64,000 bases of DNA from Haliclona indistincta (GCA_964017065.1 OZ024784.1:6739152-6803151), one strand, 5' to 3'. Numbered from the stretch's first letter, positions 11,801 through 23,213 are shown. Notes: generated by a model from the letters alone, not told the origin. Numbers and translations: made by a program.

Positions 11801-13025
11801 TTATCAATAATTATTATACCAATCTTAAATTGAGGAAGATATTCGAGCTATAACTGTAACGTAGTAGTTGAAACAGGTATATAGCTGATTTTTCAGACAT
11901 GTGGTCCTTCTTCACTAATACAGGGTTTTGTGGGGTTCTTGCAACAAGTTATCAAAAATGGCAGTAAACGCTGACCAATCAAATGCATAGATCATTAAAC
12001 GCATGTGACTAGCAGAGTGTTTGATTGGTCAGTGTTTACTTCCACTTTGATAACTTATTGTAAGAACCTCGCAAACCCTGTATAAACAGACTGTGATCCT
12101 TCCTCGATCAACATAGTAATGAGCCTCTACCTATATCATACCAATCTTACCCTGTTTACAATCTCAGCAAGCTTTCTTGCAGCCTCATCAAGATGACCAA
12201 TTGACTTCAAGTAGTCAATAAACTCCTCTGTGTTCTCCGGGCACACCTGAACAGAATCTGTATGTACCTCACACATGGGCCATGTACATACCTTCATGTA
12301 TCTTCGATAAACTCTCAAAGTGGTCTCTACGACATTGTGCTTGCGGACAAACTTGATGTAGAGCGGCCAGATACGATGATGCTGAGTTAGAGGAAGAGCC
12401 CGCAAGGCACGATCAAATGCTCGTCTGGTGTGAGTGATCTTGCATTGGTCCATTAGAAACTGGCAATAATCTAGCCATATCCTGGGCATCTGTCAACACA
12501 CCCAGTGACCACACACACCCAGTCAACGTGACAAACACACCTTGTGCAGGAACACTAAAGCTCTTTCAAATGCATTGTTAGTTTCTTCATAAGCAGGATC
12601 TGTGATGCATCTGAATCCAACAAACCATAACAACACACTCGTTTAGTATGATTTGTCAAACCTAGTTCTCACTGAATGCCGACGAAACTTTAGATAGTTG
12701 TACCACAACTTGTAGCTACAGTATGCACAATGTGAAATAGGCGTGGTATTTTGTCTGATGCTCCACCCACCTGCCAGGGAGCTCTTTTACTGCTCTCTCG
12801 TACACCAAAAAGACTGCTGCAGGTGGAGAGCGTGTGTTCTGCTTGTGCTCCACGTAACGCAACCAGCACTTGACCTGGTAAGGGTGCCGCAGTATCTCCT
12901 CCTCGTATGGTACATCTGAGTCCTCCTGTATACACATGCTTATATAAATAATATGAAAACCTACACGACGTACTTACAAAGAGTAAGTCTTTGGACACAT
13001 CGACGTTGATTTCCTTTTCAGGCAT
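8871..13025 (-). CDS. XAB2: Pre-mRNA-splicing factor SYF1/XAB2
   Basis: HAT/TPR-repeat scaffold of the spliceosomal Prp19-associated complex, also linked to transcription-coupled repair; nuclear. It starts [16 protein letters not shown] at 13025. The next exons read [28 protein letters not shown] HAT repeats, [57 protein letters not shown] and so on, in the characteristic order. About 18 short exons run down to an acidic segment ([11 protein letters not shown]) and a last exon ending [11 protein letters not shown] with the stop at 8871. Every junction checked in the 5' half (exons 1-9) keeps frame and uses GT-AG. One intron (about 11786-12153) carries a foldback transposon. Start codon is 108 bp from the divergent DARS2 gene. 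Confidence 0.95.
11919..12082. mobile_element. Foldback MITE in an XAB2 intron
   Basis: About 164 bp with nearly the whole length in two inverted arms: 11919-11984 and about 12018-12082. Arms begin TACAGGGTTT and end AAACCCTGTA and stay about 85-90% complementary through TAAGTTATCAAA and ACTGACCAATCAAA. There is no coding capacity. The flanking TA on each side suits a TA target duplication. It is a non-autonomous miniature inverted-repeat element. Confidence 0.85.
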
Positions 13026-13133
13026 GATCGACTCTGCTACAAAGAACGTTTCTGGCTTTCTGCGCGCTAAATTCTCTCCGTAAATGTTCGTATTCGGACT
13101 GAATTATTAACCCTGCATGCTCTGCTGTCAATC
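13026..13133. promoter_or_regulatory. Bidirectional promoter XAB2 / DARS2
   Basis: Only 108 bp separate the two divergent start codons. No TATA box is visible. A shared promoter is inferred from the spacing. Confidence 0.6.
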
Positions 13134-16079
13134 ATGCAGGCTCTTTGCAAAAAGATAAATTCATTCTTCCGCGCTGGACAACTGATCAGAAGTAAGCTAG
13201 CCATTTTGTAGGCAGTGATTTCATTTGTTTGCGTCAGCATTGTCTACAGATATAACTTCTTGTTGGTCCAGTTACACATGCAGAACACACACGTGTGGGG
13301 AACTGCGCTTAGAACATGTGGGTGATCACGTGACCTTGTGTGGCTGGGTGAACAAGCCCAGGTAAAAACCATTATTCTAACTCCTAATGATAGACACACT
13401 TCATATAGACCCATGGGCGTGGTTTTCATACCACTAAGTGACCATACTGGAGTTACACAGTTGATATGCAGTGAAGAAGTGAGTGTATACACTGCATGAC
13501 TAGTAGCAATATATCATACTACTGCTGTCAGAAACTCAGTTCAATTGCCAAAGAGTTAAAAGCAGGGTTTGTTATAAAAGCTGAAGGTGTTGTTGTCCAG
13601 CGAACCAAAGAGAATGTCAAAGAGGTACGTAAGTCACAGAAAGATGATGCAGTAGCAATCAAGTTAACTGCAGGTACCAACTGGTGAGATTGAAGTAGAA
13701 GTGAAGTCATTAAAAGTACTCAATGAAACTCAAGGAGAATATATACACTTGAGCAAGTCTATGATTTATAATAAAATGGTATGTGCTCAATGGCACTGAG
13801 TGCACTGTCTCTCGATCACTGTACTTGCAGTCAGAAGAAGCCATTCTGAAGCACAGACCTCTGTACCTTCGTCGTGACAGCTCACAGTACAATCTGAGAC
13901 TGCGATCTAGTATCGGCATGGCAATAAGAGAGTTCTTGATCAAGCACCATGGTAGCATTATATGTGCTACGTATGAGTGATATGATGACGTGGTTTATAG
14001 GTTTTGTAGAGGTTGAAACACCGACACTTCACAGACGCAGTCCTATGGGTGCAAGAGAATTTCTAGTTCCAACTAGAGACAACGGAAAATTTTATTCCCT
14101 AATACAGAGTCCTCAACAGGTGCGTCAACGAAGCACTTTTAGTATGTTACTATTATAACCATTTACCATTTTGAGCTAATGGGACTTGCTTTATGTCCCA
14201 ATCAGATTTGCTCCATGGAACAATGAACAGACACATTGTTCCATGGAGCAAATCTGTACACAACACTAGAATTTGGACTATAGAACTAGGGACTAGCTAA
14301 TGTACTGTAATTTTGTGTTTAGTTCAAACAGCTACTGATGGTTGGAGGAATTGATCGGTATTTTCAGTTTGCTCGTTGTTATCGAGATGAGAGTCAAAGT
14401 CCAGACAAGCAGCCAGAATTCACTCAGGTGTGTGTATGTTTCTGCAGCATGTGATCACAGCTTTCTCTAGATCGATTTGGAGATGTCTTTTGTTAATGAA
14501 GAGGCAATAATGAGTCTCACTGAAGGAATGATACAAGCTGTGTATAACGAATGCCATCTGCCTTTTCCAGCATTGTCTTTCCCATTTCCTCGACTCACTT
14601 ACTCAGAGGCTATGAAGAAAGTAGGTCAGGTTTTGAAGAGTGCCAATCAGTTCTTTGTTTTGTTTTAGTATGGTATTGATAAGCCACATATTGGTCTAGG
14701 CATGGAGGTAAGATGACAAGGAAGGGTGCAGGGATGTGGTTGTGTAGGAGGTGTTGCTCTATTTATTTGCCAAAGTAGTTTATGGACTTAACGGAACATT
14801 GGTGTGGAGCCTTATCCAGTGATACCTCACTTCCCTCCAAATCCAAAGAGGAGCTACTGCCTTTGAAATTGACTGGCTTCAGAATTCCTAGTTGGAAGGT
14901 AGGTGCACATAGTGGTTTAACTTTTGCTATTGTTTATTTTTAGTCTCAATATCGAGCACTGCTCAATCATCTTGTTCCATCAGATCATCACTCAGCTTTT
15001 ATATTGGCTGACAGCAGTAGCATTGAGGTTGGTATTGCTGGTATTTCCATTACTAGTGGAGAACAATTTCTGTAGGTCTTACCATCTCCTCACTCTGATG
15101 GTCTCAATCATGCATTGACTGAACTTTGTCAAGCTAATGAGACGGTACAGAATCTATTGGACCATCTGTTAATGTCAACAGGTGGTTGGAATGAGGAAGA
15201 TGGGCTCATGTTAGCTGCTTGCAATGGCACAACTCTTCCTTTAGCTATGGTATGCTTACAACGCTCACTATTTAAAAATTTTTGTCCAGCGCTCAGCTCT
15301 TGGTGAAGCCAGAGTTGCCATTGGTACTGCTATGAGCAGATCAGATCAGCAACATAGGTTTGTGTGGGTTACCGACTTTCCTCTTTTTACGATTGAAAAT
15401 GATCCTTTAAAAGGTTATTGTACCAACAAGTATGCATTTTGATACTACTGACTGACTTCTGACAGGTGAAGTGCTAACATCAACCCATCATCCATTCACT
15501 GCCCCAGTTGCTGAGGACGAGCATCTTCTTGCTGATGGTGACAATATGCAACAGCTAGTCAAGGTTATTTTGAGACTAGTTAGTCGATCATTGTATTTTA
15601 GTACTTGGTTTCATTGTGTCATGTGTTAGTTGTTACTAGTGGAATAGCTCTTGTCTCGGTCTTGTTTCAGGTGCGTGGTCAGCATTATGATTTGGTATGT
15701 AATGGAGTTGAATTGGGAGGAGGCTCTATCAGGATTCATCGTCATGACCTTCAGCATCACGTTATCTCTAATGTCCTCAAGTGCGACACCAGCTCATTGG
15801 CTCATCTGTTAAATGGTCTACAATCAGGATGTCCTCCTCATGGGGGAATAGCACTTGGTGAGTCCCTTTTTTCTGGTGTTTAAATCTACATACTGTATTA
15901 ATTATTGTATTGATGCAGGGTTTGATCGATTGATGGCTTTGGTTTGTGGAGCTAAGAACATACGTGAAGTCATAGCTTTTCCAAAGTCATACAACGGAAG
16001 AGATGTGTTAACAGGTTCTCCTGCACAAGTGGAGCCGTCAGAGCTGAGAGAGTACAAACTTGCTCGCTTGAAACAATAG
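13134..16079 (+). CDS. DARS2: Aspartyl-tRNA synthetase, mitochondrial
   Basis: Class II synthetase that charges tRNA-Asp in mitochondria. The N-terminus [19 protein letters not shown] is basic and lacks acidic residues, as a mitochondrial presequence does. The OB-fold anticodon-binding region follows ([20 protein letters not shown]), then the class II core: [40 protein letters not shown], motif 2 with [50 protein letters not shown], and motif 3 [14 protein letters not shown]. The bacterial-type insertion domain between motifs 2 and 3 is present. About 15 exons; stop at 16079 after EYKLARLKQ. One intron contains a perfect hairpin at 14203-14256. Lack of the cytosolic DARS signature and presence of the GAD-like insert separate it from DARS1. 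Confidence 0.95.
14203..14256. repeat. Perfect 23-bp stem-loop in a DARS2 intron
   Basis: Arms 14203-14225 and 14234-14256 are exact reverse complements (CAGATTTGCTCCATGG at the start of the left arm) around an 8-base loop. It is either a very short foldback element or a small-RNA-type hairpin. No function can be assigned from sequence alone. Confidence 0.85.
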
Positions 16080-16216
16080 ATGTAGTTATTAATATCAAGA
16101 TGTTTAAATTCTGTATATAACATATCGCTAGAGAGACAGGACAGAGTGTTTGTGAGTCTGCATGTACTAGTTGTGCACATAATGTAGATGACCATGACAA
16201 ACAAAAAAGAAATAGA

Positions 16217-17424
16217 TTATTTTGGTATCACATAGACAGCACCATCTCGACCAACTGTATCATATTCCACATATTATACTCTTTCATCAGTCAGAGAACG
16301 CGTAACAAACGAGTTGTATGCAATATTTGGAGTAATAATCATTTTTGGCTCAGGCAAGTCTTGAACCTGAAGACTGTTCAGATATTATCACAATGATTCA
16401 ACGACTAATAGACTCACCTGCTGTTATGAACAGCTAATACAGTAGTTGGGTAAGGAGAGTTAGTCAATAAACACTGCACATACTTACATTTTCTTTTTGT
16501 ATGCATTGCTTTAACAGAGAGTATAATGTTGATTGACACAGAAATCACTAGTATGATGCTGACCACTGCCAATGACACAGCTAACATTAAGACTGGTTCT
16601 ACAGTCAGTGGTTGGTCGGTAGAGCAAGGTGTGCTAGTAGTGGAGCAAGGCTGGTTAGCAGAGGATGTGGGACTGACTCAGTAGTAGCACGAGGTGCTTA
16701 CAAAAGAATAAGTATCATGAAGACTAGCGTATTGTGATACTTACAACTAACGATGTTGAAAGCAAATCTGGAGACATAGAAATTCGCTCCTTAAGAATAA
16801 AGGCAATGGACAGCACAAGGGTCAATAGGTTGCTTCATACCTGTTGTAATCCACATGTAGTTGGGAGCATTGGTCTGGGGATAATCAATGTAGCATTGTG
16901 TTCAGCACATTCTGTATCAGATTTATGTAAACCATACACACTGCTGGTAGTACATTTCTGCAGTGTTGAAGTGTTCATGGGCAGGCAGACAGGAGTGATA
17001 GTTGTGGGTCATGTATTATTGGTCTCACACCAGTAGTAGCCTAGTGTAACATTACTGACAGTGAACGTGATTTCTTTGCTATATGTGTCTGGAGGTCCTA
17101 TTGTGGCATTGTAGTTAACTGGTATCGTCAGGCAGGATTGGTATGCCGCGTCCTCTGATATACCAGCATTGCTGATGTTTGAAGTCCAGTACCAGGTCAA
17201 ATATCCAACTGCAACAACACACTGCAAGCGAATCTGAACACCAGTTGGGTCACAATCTAGTTGTGTTGGAGGTTGAGTCTAATATTCCACTCCACTGGAG
17301 CAGTCTGTGAGGCAGCCACACATGATTTGACAATGCAGCATTAGTACATACCTCCAGCACTGATTGATCTGTGAATACCTGCAGCAACAAGTAAGATCAG
17401 AAAGACCAACTGGCTAGTGTACAT
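16217..17424 (-). pseudogene. Ig-like single-pass receptor locus with in-frame stops
   Basis: Exon 1 (start 17424) encodes a clear signal peptide, MYTSQLVFLILLVAAG. It can splice in frame to an extracellular domain with LQCVVAVGYLTWYW and NVTLGYYWCET, an Ig-V-like W...YxC pattern with several N-glycosylation sites. An in-frame TGA at 17009-17011 follows ETNNT, yet the same frame stays open for about 57 more codons to a donor near 16837. A later exon gives a transmembrane helix (LMLAVSLAVVSIILVISVSI) and basic KAMHTKRK; two more exons join in frame to a tail ending DERV and a TAA at 16274. Past it the frame runs to 16217 with VEYDTV, an ITIM-like motif. I found no in-frame junction into the transmembrane exon. 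It may be a decayed receptor, or a truncated secreted form. Ligand unknown. Confidence 0.5.
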
Positions 17425-17663
17425 TTTGTTGAATGTAAACAAAATGAGCAAGCTAGAGTTTGTGTGGCTATATAGAGCTAGTTATTGTAGTGCTCACTAA
17501 TTGTCCGCTCTATAAGGAATGGGTCTGTTCCGGATGCAATAAAAGTAAAAATGGCGACTACATTGTTTTTATTATTATTATTATTTTTTATGCCTATTAA
17601 TTTTTCGTTGTGAATGCAATTACAATGTACATGACATTGTGTAATGTGTTTCATCATCCCAAG
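17425..17663. promoter_or_regulatory. Divergent upstream region
   Basis: The 239 bp lie between the Ig-like locus (-) and the secreted-protein gene (+). There is a T/A-rich run with TTATTATTATTATT near 17570-17586 but no clear promoter motif. Confidence 0.35.
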
Positions 17664-18797
17664 ATGGCTGTCACATGTGTTGTCATGATCTCGTGGTGTG
17701 CAGTGGTAGCGGCTCTGGCTAGTGCTGCAGCAACTGTCCCCGCTCTACCCACCGATTTCCACGCGGTTGTATCTACAACTGGCGTTGGCCTCTTGTGCCA
17801 GTATCCAAACTTCCGCGAAGTCTACCAGGACATGACAAACAACCGAGCCCTTCTCGTCACAGAAAAGTTTACTATGCTGCTTGTAGCAGCCCCAAGAGGT
17901 GCAGCACCAGGAACTAATGAAGAAACAGACATGACTTTGTTTACGGTAAATAATGACGGCTCTTGCTCGTACGAAGTGAACGACTGGCCATGTGTAGTGC
18001 CACGCCTTGACATATCCCAGTGCTCCACCAGTTTTTTATACCCGGTATTCAACAAAGTTGGGCCGTGGCAAATACCCAGTAGCGTACCAGGAAATTATTC
18101 TGGAAGAGAGGTGATTCAAATCAACGGACGAAACATATCTGCCGAGAAATGGACAGCTGGTTCATTACGATCTGATTACTCGATCTACTGGGTGGATTCC
18201 AGTAACACAAACATACCACTACGCTTCTATCACTCACACACAGCACCACCAGGTACCTTTCCAGGCGGTGACTGGACCTACCAGATCGATTATCACAAAT
18301 TTGAGCTTGGAACTTTTTCTGATAGTCTGTTTGTTCCTCCAGACAATTGGGTCGAGAACTGCACTGATCACAATGCTGGAATAAAGACTAGCCTTCCAGG
18401 TCGGCAAGATGGGTATCTCTACACCCAACCCAATGAACCAGGAAACTTTTCTATTGCCCTTCGTACACGACCAGCTTCCCAACTAGCTGTGGTAATTAAC
18501 ATCACATTTTGCAATTCAAGTGATAGATCTCAGGGCTGTGTGGATGGTGAAACATGTTTCACATGTGCTACTGTGTCTCCAACTGTACTGCAGTTCACTC
18601 AGGATAATTGGAAGCAGCCTCAAGTAGTCACAGTGACTTACAATCACGCTGGTGTTAGTCAATACAAGTTTGATGTTAGCGGCAACTATCCAGTTTATTA
18701 CGAATACCCTCAGGACAACATGCAGTTTTCAGTATACTCATGTGATCCTGACCATAAAGTACCGTGCACTCTACCACCGAGACTAGGTGTATACTGA
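17664..18797 (+). CDS. Intronless secreted protein of unknown function
   Basis: A single exon of 377 residues. The start at 17664 was chosen because it has an A-rich, purine -3 context (AAGATGGCT) and leads directly into a signal peptide (MAVTCVVMISWCAVVAALAS); an in-frame upstream ATG would put 14 or more polar residues before it. No transmembrane segment follows, and there are several N-x-S/T sites and many cysteines. The middle (DYSIYWVDSSNTNIPLRFYH to FELGTFSDSLFVPP) resembles LolA-like lipid-binding domains in animal ectodomains, a weak impression. The segment ending VSPTVLQFTQDNWKQPQVV matches the LxFTxxNWxxPQxVTV signature of a beta-sandwich module common in extracellular repeats. The protein ends CTLPPRLGVY. 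Function unknown. Confidence 0.75.
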   Translation: MAVTCVVMISWCAVVAALASAAATVPALPTDFHAVVSTTGVGLLCQYPNFREVYQDMTNNRALLVTEKFTMLLVAAPRGAAPGTNEETDMTLFTVNNDGSCSYEVNDWPCVVPRLDISQCSTSFLYPVFNKVGPWQIPSSVPGNYSGREVIQINGRNISAEKWTAGSLRSDYSIYWVDSSNTNIPLRFYHSHTAPPGTFPGGDWTYQIDYHKFELGTFSDSLFVPPDNWVENCTDHNAGIKTSLPGRQDGYLYTQPNEPGNFSIALRTRPASQLAVVINITFCNSSDRSQGCVDGETCFTCATVSPTVLQFTQDNWKQPQVVTVTYNHAGVSQYKFDVSGNYPVYYEYPQDNMQFSVYSCDPDHKVPCTLPPRLGVY

Positions 18798-18964
18798 TGC
18801 ATACTCAGTCTCCTACACACATAGTGACACATTGTATAACTGCTGATTCAAACTAACTAGCTAGGGATGTTTGCTGTTAATAATAATTTGACAATGATTT
18901 TGGCTATGAATGATTGTTACTGCAGCAGTGATATTATGTACACGCTGTGTTGGTATTTGTCACT

Positions 18965-20404
18965 CTAGGATCTATTCAAAATCCTTTGAGCAATGGCTGA
19001 ATTGCAAGTGGTTCCAGCAGCTGGCTTGCTAACCACATTCATCTTTTGTTGCATTGCACCTGCATTTACAGCAGCTGCAAACCCAGAATCCACTCTCAGT
19101 TGTTGCTGTGCTATGGGTTGGACTGACTGGGCTAGGTTGTGAGGAACAGGGAATAAGTAGTCAAGAAAATGTGTATACACTTACCTTGTGGGGCAGGTTT
19201 GTTAGGATACCCACTGTGCTGTTTGTTGAAGCTAAATGGAAATGGAAGAGTAGCTGTGTGCAAGACACGTTAAGAGTGTTGGTCACGTGATAACACTGTA
19301 CATACCTTCCTCCTCACGACTGTTTCCCACCTGCATACCAAACTGCTGCTGGTTGGGCCTCACAGCAACAGTGGAGGCAGTGGTTTGGAACTGAGGCATG
19401 GGAGTAGCTGGGTCGGAGGACTCAAATGATGCCATAGTCACTGTGCGTCTATATACACACACTCCTCAATATGCACTAGTTCATTCCTCACCTTCTCAAT
19501 GAATCATACATACCCTGTGAAGTGAAGATGATAGTAGTACTACTAAGCTGCTACACTATGCTACTGCTTACCTGCAATTTTTGATACTGACGAGATTTCT
19601 CCAAGAACTTCTCTGATGTTTCACTGTATTTTTGCTTGGTTGCCTGGAGTTCTTTCTTTAGTACTTGAAGGGTTAGCATGATAACATGATGATGGCGACA
19701 TGTAGTAAGAGGTCACTCACATTCTGTCTGTGTCTTTATAGCTGTGTAGTAAAGAATTGAAATGTAAAATTGCATACATGTACGTTTTGTCTTACAAGAG
19801 AGTTCAGCTTGTGTTCGTGACAATAGTTGCTCATAATAACTTTCCATTTGCTGTACCTTCTCTTTGGCCTTTGTAGCACTGTACTCCTGATATGTTCTTT
19901 CTTGGTGGGCCTAGAGAAACATAGAAATGAGACATTGGATAGGCCCACCCTACCTGATATGTCCAAAATGACAGTGACCGTGAACATATTTCTAGAATAG
20001 TCTCAGGGCGCTGACCAGCCAACACCATCTGCAGTACTATCAAAAGCAGCAAAAAGGTCGGTATATAACCGACCGATTTATAATCTTCGCCAGGCTGCAG
20101 GTCAACACGAACTATGTCATACTTTCCTGGCAGCTCTGTCTCACAGGCAGGACACGTACAGCTCTTGTTGAACTCTCGCGCCCCGTCTTCATCACAAAAC
20201 ACATCTAGTGAGCTGTACTATCAAGGAATATAATAACATGATAGGCTCTAGACTAGTTCTTCAGTTGTTAAGGATACGTGAACACGAAGTGGCCTAAAAA
20301 ACAACAATTTTTATCACCCTACGTGTGATTTTATCACATACCCAAGCAAAAGTCTTTAGCCTCCTGCGACATTTCTTGAAGTTACACACTAGTTCGTCGT
20401 CCAT
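18965..20404 (-). CDS. CCNB1IP1: CCNB1IP1/HEI10-like RING E3 ligase
   Basis: Meiotic crossover-promoting RING-type ubiquitin/SUMO ligase of the HEI10 family; nuclear, on the synaptonemal complex in known cases. It starts MDDELVCNFKKCRRRLK, with the RING cysteines and histidine in CNFKKC, TSCSHVFCDEDG and CTCPACETELPGKYDIVR. Then comes MVLAGQRPETILEICSRSLS, FWTYQAHQERTYQEY and a coiled coil (KAKEKVQQMESYYEQLL, then KFLEKSRQYQKLQGMYDSLR), all in the order of vertebrate CCNB1IP1. A low-complexity Gln/Pro/Thr tail follows, ending AIAQRILNRS. About nine exons join in frame, including one of about 20 bp at 19726-19746. The donor after DYKS (GTCGGT) is weak. It suggests HEI10-type crossover control in this lineage. 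Confidence 0.9.
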
Positions 20405-20621
20405 CTTGCGGCTGTCACAAATTTTTTAGCTCGCCTACGCAAATCGGTAACGGTCAGGTGACTATTTTCAAGGCATCTGATTGGCTACGACGAAGCTTTT
20501 GTATGTATGCGCTTTGGATGCATGCATACAGCGTACATGCACGAGTAAGGAGTAAGATGATATTTTTAAAATAACATGTTAGAAAATTATCAGTAGTTTG
20601 TTAGCTAGTATGCAATGCTGT

Positions 20622-23213
20622 TTACACAGCACCACTCCACTGGGTGGTAAACTTGTCATGATCAGGCTCGGAATGGGATATTATTGGGTGGTTTGGATTA
20701 TCTTGATCAACAGAATGATTGCTCACACAAAAGATCCAACAGAACAATGATAAACAAAAAAATACTGCAACAAACTAAAGAATAAAGAGATGTGTTGATG
20801 ACTTTAAGTCTCATAAGATTACAAACCTGTATGACTCCAATAGTAATACTAACACCAGAAATTACATTAAAGATGTTGCCAAAGAATGACTTCAAATGAG
20901 ACACACAACCCTGAGTGCCAAAACTGAGAATAGGAGATCAGCAGAATAAATGACTAACTTCAGAGTACAGTATTAGATCAGTTTGATTGATAGTCTGTTG
21001 AAATCCTGTTTCTGGACATTTATTAGCTTGCGGATTACAGCATGACACAGGTACAGAAAGATTGTTAAACACCGTTTCATAATCAGTCGAGTCAACTACA
21101 CCACAACATTTCATCTGCACGTGATAATATAAGTTAGATACTGCAAACAACAAGCAGCTGCTTTACATATTATTTACATTTTTCTGGATAGCATTCCAAG
21201 TCTGCTGAACACTCTGATCTTCAAGATATTTATCCAAATTACTGTGCAGTTCGATGGCTGTCTATTAGTTGATTAATAACAGCTGACTATTAAAACACAT
21301 ACGGCTTACCGGTCTGTTCATACTAGCTGCTACAATACCAACCAAAATTACTATTATAATCATTGGTAGAATGCACAAGCTAACACAACCCTGTTAAAGA
21401 TAATGAAAAATTAGACTAGTATCATTACTTATTCCCATTACAAACGCACAGCTTCCACAAAGAATCTGATGAATACATATCCAGGCTTCAAAGCTGTCAT
21501 TCCTAGCTGGCAAATACTGACACAGATCATAATGATACCGATAAATAAGAGCGTGAGTGATAGGCTGATCACAACAGCATTTGCTCCAACAGCAATAAAC
21601 CGATGTTCATTCAATAGGTCTTGTGCCTGAGAGTAAGAGAACAATAATTATTATCGTTGTAGCATCTGCATCAGATGATACCACTTACCAATGCCCAGAT
21701 TGCAACAACTATACAACCAATACTCATTGCCTACACCAAAATATGTAATAACAATGATACATTTTCTATCATAATAATTATTTACCATCATGAGTCCAAT
21801 AACTAGTATGAAATACTTATAGGTTCTTTCAAATAAACCTTCCTGCCATAGCTTATGACCATTGTGCTTGCTCCACAATTTGCACACTATGTAAAAAACG
21901 ATGCATGCAGTTGAAAATAAGCTATAGCGTGTTTACCAAAACAAAATAAGGACATAATTTCTCCAATGATCTAAAAAAATAAATAGTAACATACAATGAA
22001 GTATGTGATACTTTACCTGTATTAATCCTACAATCACATTAACACCACCAATAACACTAAGAATATAAGAAAAGTACTCCTCTAACTTCGGGGCGCAACC
22101 CTGAGAATAGAAGATAATTACATCTAACATTTGTTGATAGATACTTACTTCGGTGTATATAAACTTGGATATATTGATGCTTTTAGTATTCATGACAATG
22201 TCTTTGCATGTAGAGTGATTGACTGATGGGCTAGTGACTTTGCAGCAAGAAACAGGTACAGAGGCGTTGTTGAAAATGTTTCTATAATCTTTGAACTTCA
22301 CTACTCCACAGCACTTTAGCTAATAGTGATAAGAAGCATGATCTATTATCAGACTGTTTTTGGGCCAGAACCCTAATGCTTATCACAGATATATCCAGCA
22401 TACATTATACTGATAGCTTACTCTCCTTTGTAGATCATTCCAGGTATTCATTACTTTTGGAGAGACATGGATAGTGTGCAATGAAGTGTTAGCACTAGTT
22501 TGAATGGCCTCAGACACCTATGATAATAATAATCCAAACCAGGAGTGCGTACATGTTCATCGCTTACACTATGTATCTGAGCTCCTGCTGAAATGCCAAG
22601 AATTATTGATATCACAGCGAGAATAGCTATAATAATTCCAGGCTACAGAAATTTGATGTTTTCTGAATGTCTAAACCCATCTTGAGCTATTACCGTTAAT
22701 AGTAGTGATCGGTATTGCAGCTTAGATGTTGACGCTTTTTCACACTTCACAGCAGTTACAAAACCAATACCAACAGCAATCATGAGCACACCCACAATGA
22801 TCATCAACAACGATATTATAATCACAGAAATGATTGCTTGAGTTGTGATGGGAATGAACACCATACAATACACCTTCAAACACAGTAACAAGTACACTAG
22901 ATATAAGAATGAAATATTATGCTGCATCTTACCATAGCCCATACACCAGTCACTATCATTGGAAAACCAAGTAGCTACACATATTAAGGTGAGAGTGAAT
23001 AATAAAGTTGAATGCTCTTACTAAAACAATATGCAAAGAGAGTCCACAGAATGTTTCAATTGACTCATCTTTAAGACGTCCACGGAACGTGTTGTCTTTT
23101 GCAAATGCTTTTAAACAAAAAGAGACCAGTGGTATAGAACATCACAATCTAGTCTAGACAAACAACTGTATATACTGCAGCTTACCATATTCCTTGTATG
23201 AAGGGTCCTTCAT
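20622..23213 (-). CDS. Double tetraspanin (two full four-TM modules in one reading frame)
   Basis: Sixteen exons join in frame to about 548 residues, twice a normal tetraspanin. Module 1 (about residues 1-265) has TM1 around LLGFPMIVTGVWAM, TM2 AIISVIIISLLMIIVGVLMI, TM3 IIIAILAVISIILGI, a large loop with LKCCGVV, PVSCC and EGC, and TM4. Module 2 (about 275-548) repeats the plan: TM1 YFILVIGLMMAMSIGCIVV, TM2 VVISLSLTLLFIGIIMI, TM3 LPMIIIVILVGIVAA, MKCCGVV, PVSCC, EGC, TM4, then a hydrophilic tail ending TTQWSGAV. Exon sizes mirror each other (14/14, 60/50, 25/27, 32/28, 57/52, 28/28 residues). The modules are linked by an intron at about 21888-21940 with no in-frame start codon before TM1 of module 2. 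Two separate genes remain possible if an unseen first exon exists. Ligands unknown; plasma or endosomal membrane by family. Confidence 0.7.

Noticed and set aside
17009..17011. Selenocysteine at the in-frame TGA of the Ig-like locus
   Set aside because: No selenoprotein context or downstream SECIS-like hairpin is evident, and a second in-frame stop (TAA) occurs later, so decay or a true stop is simpler.
17610..17663. An upstream start for the secreted protein
   Set aside because: The upstream in-frame Met would bury the signal peptide behind polar residues; the ATG at 17664 has better context and a clean signal peptide.
20622..23213. Two separate tetraspanin genes
   Set aside because: Considered, but module 2 has no usable start codon and module 1 continues into it by an in-frame GT-AG intron. 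I kept it as an alternative, not the main model.
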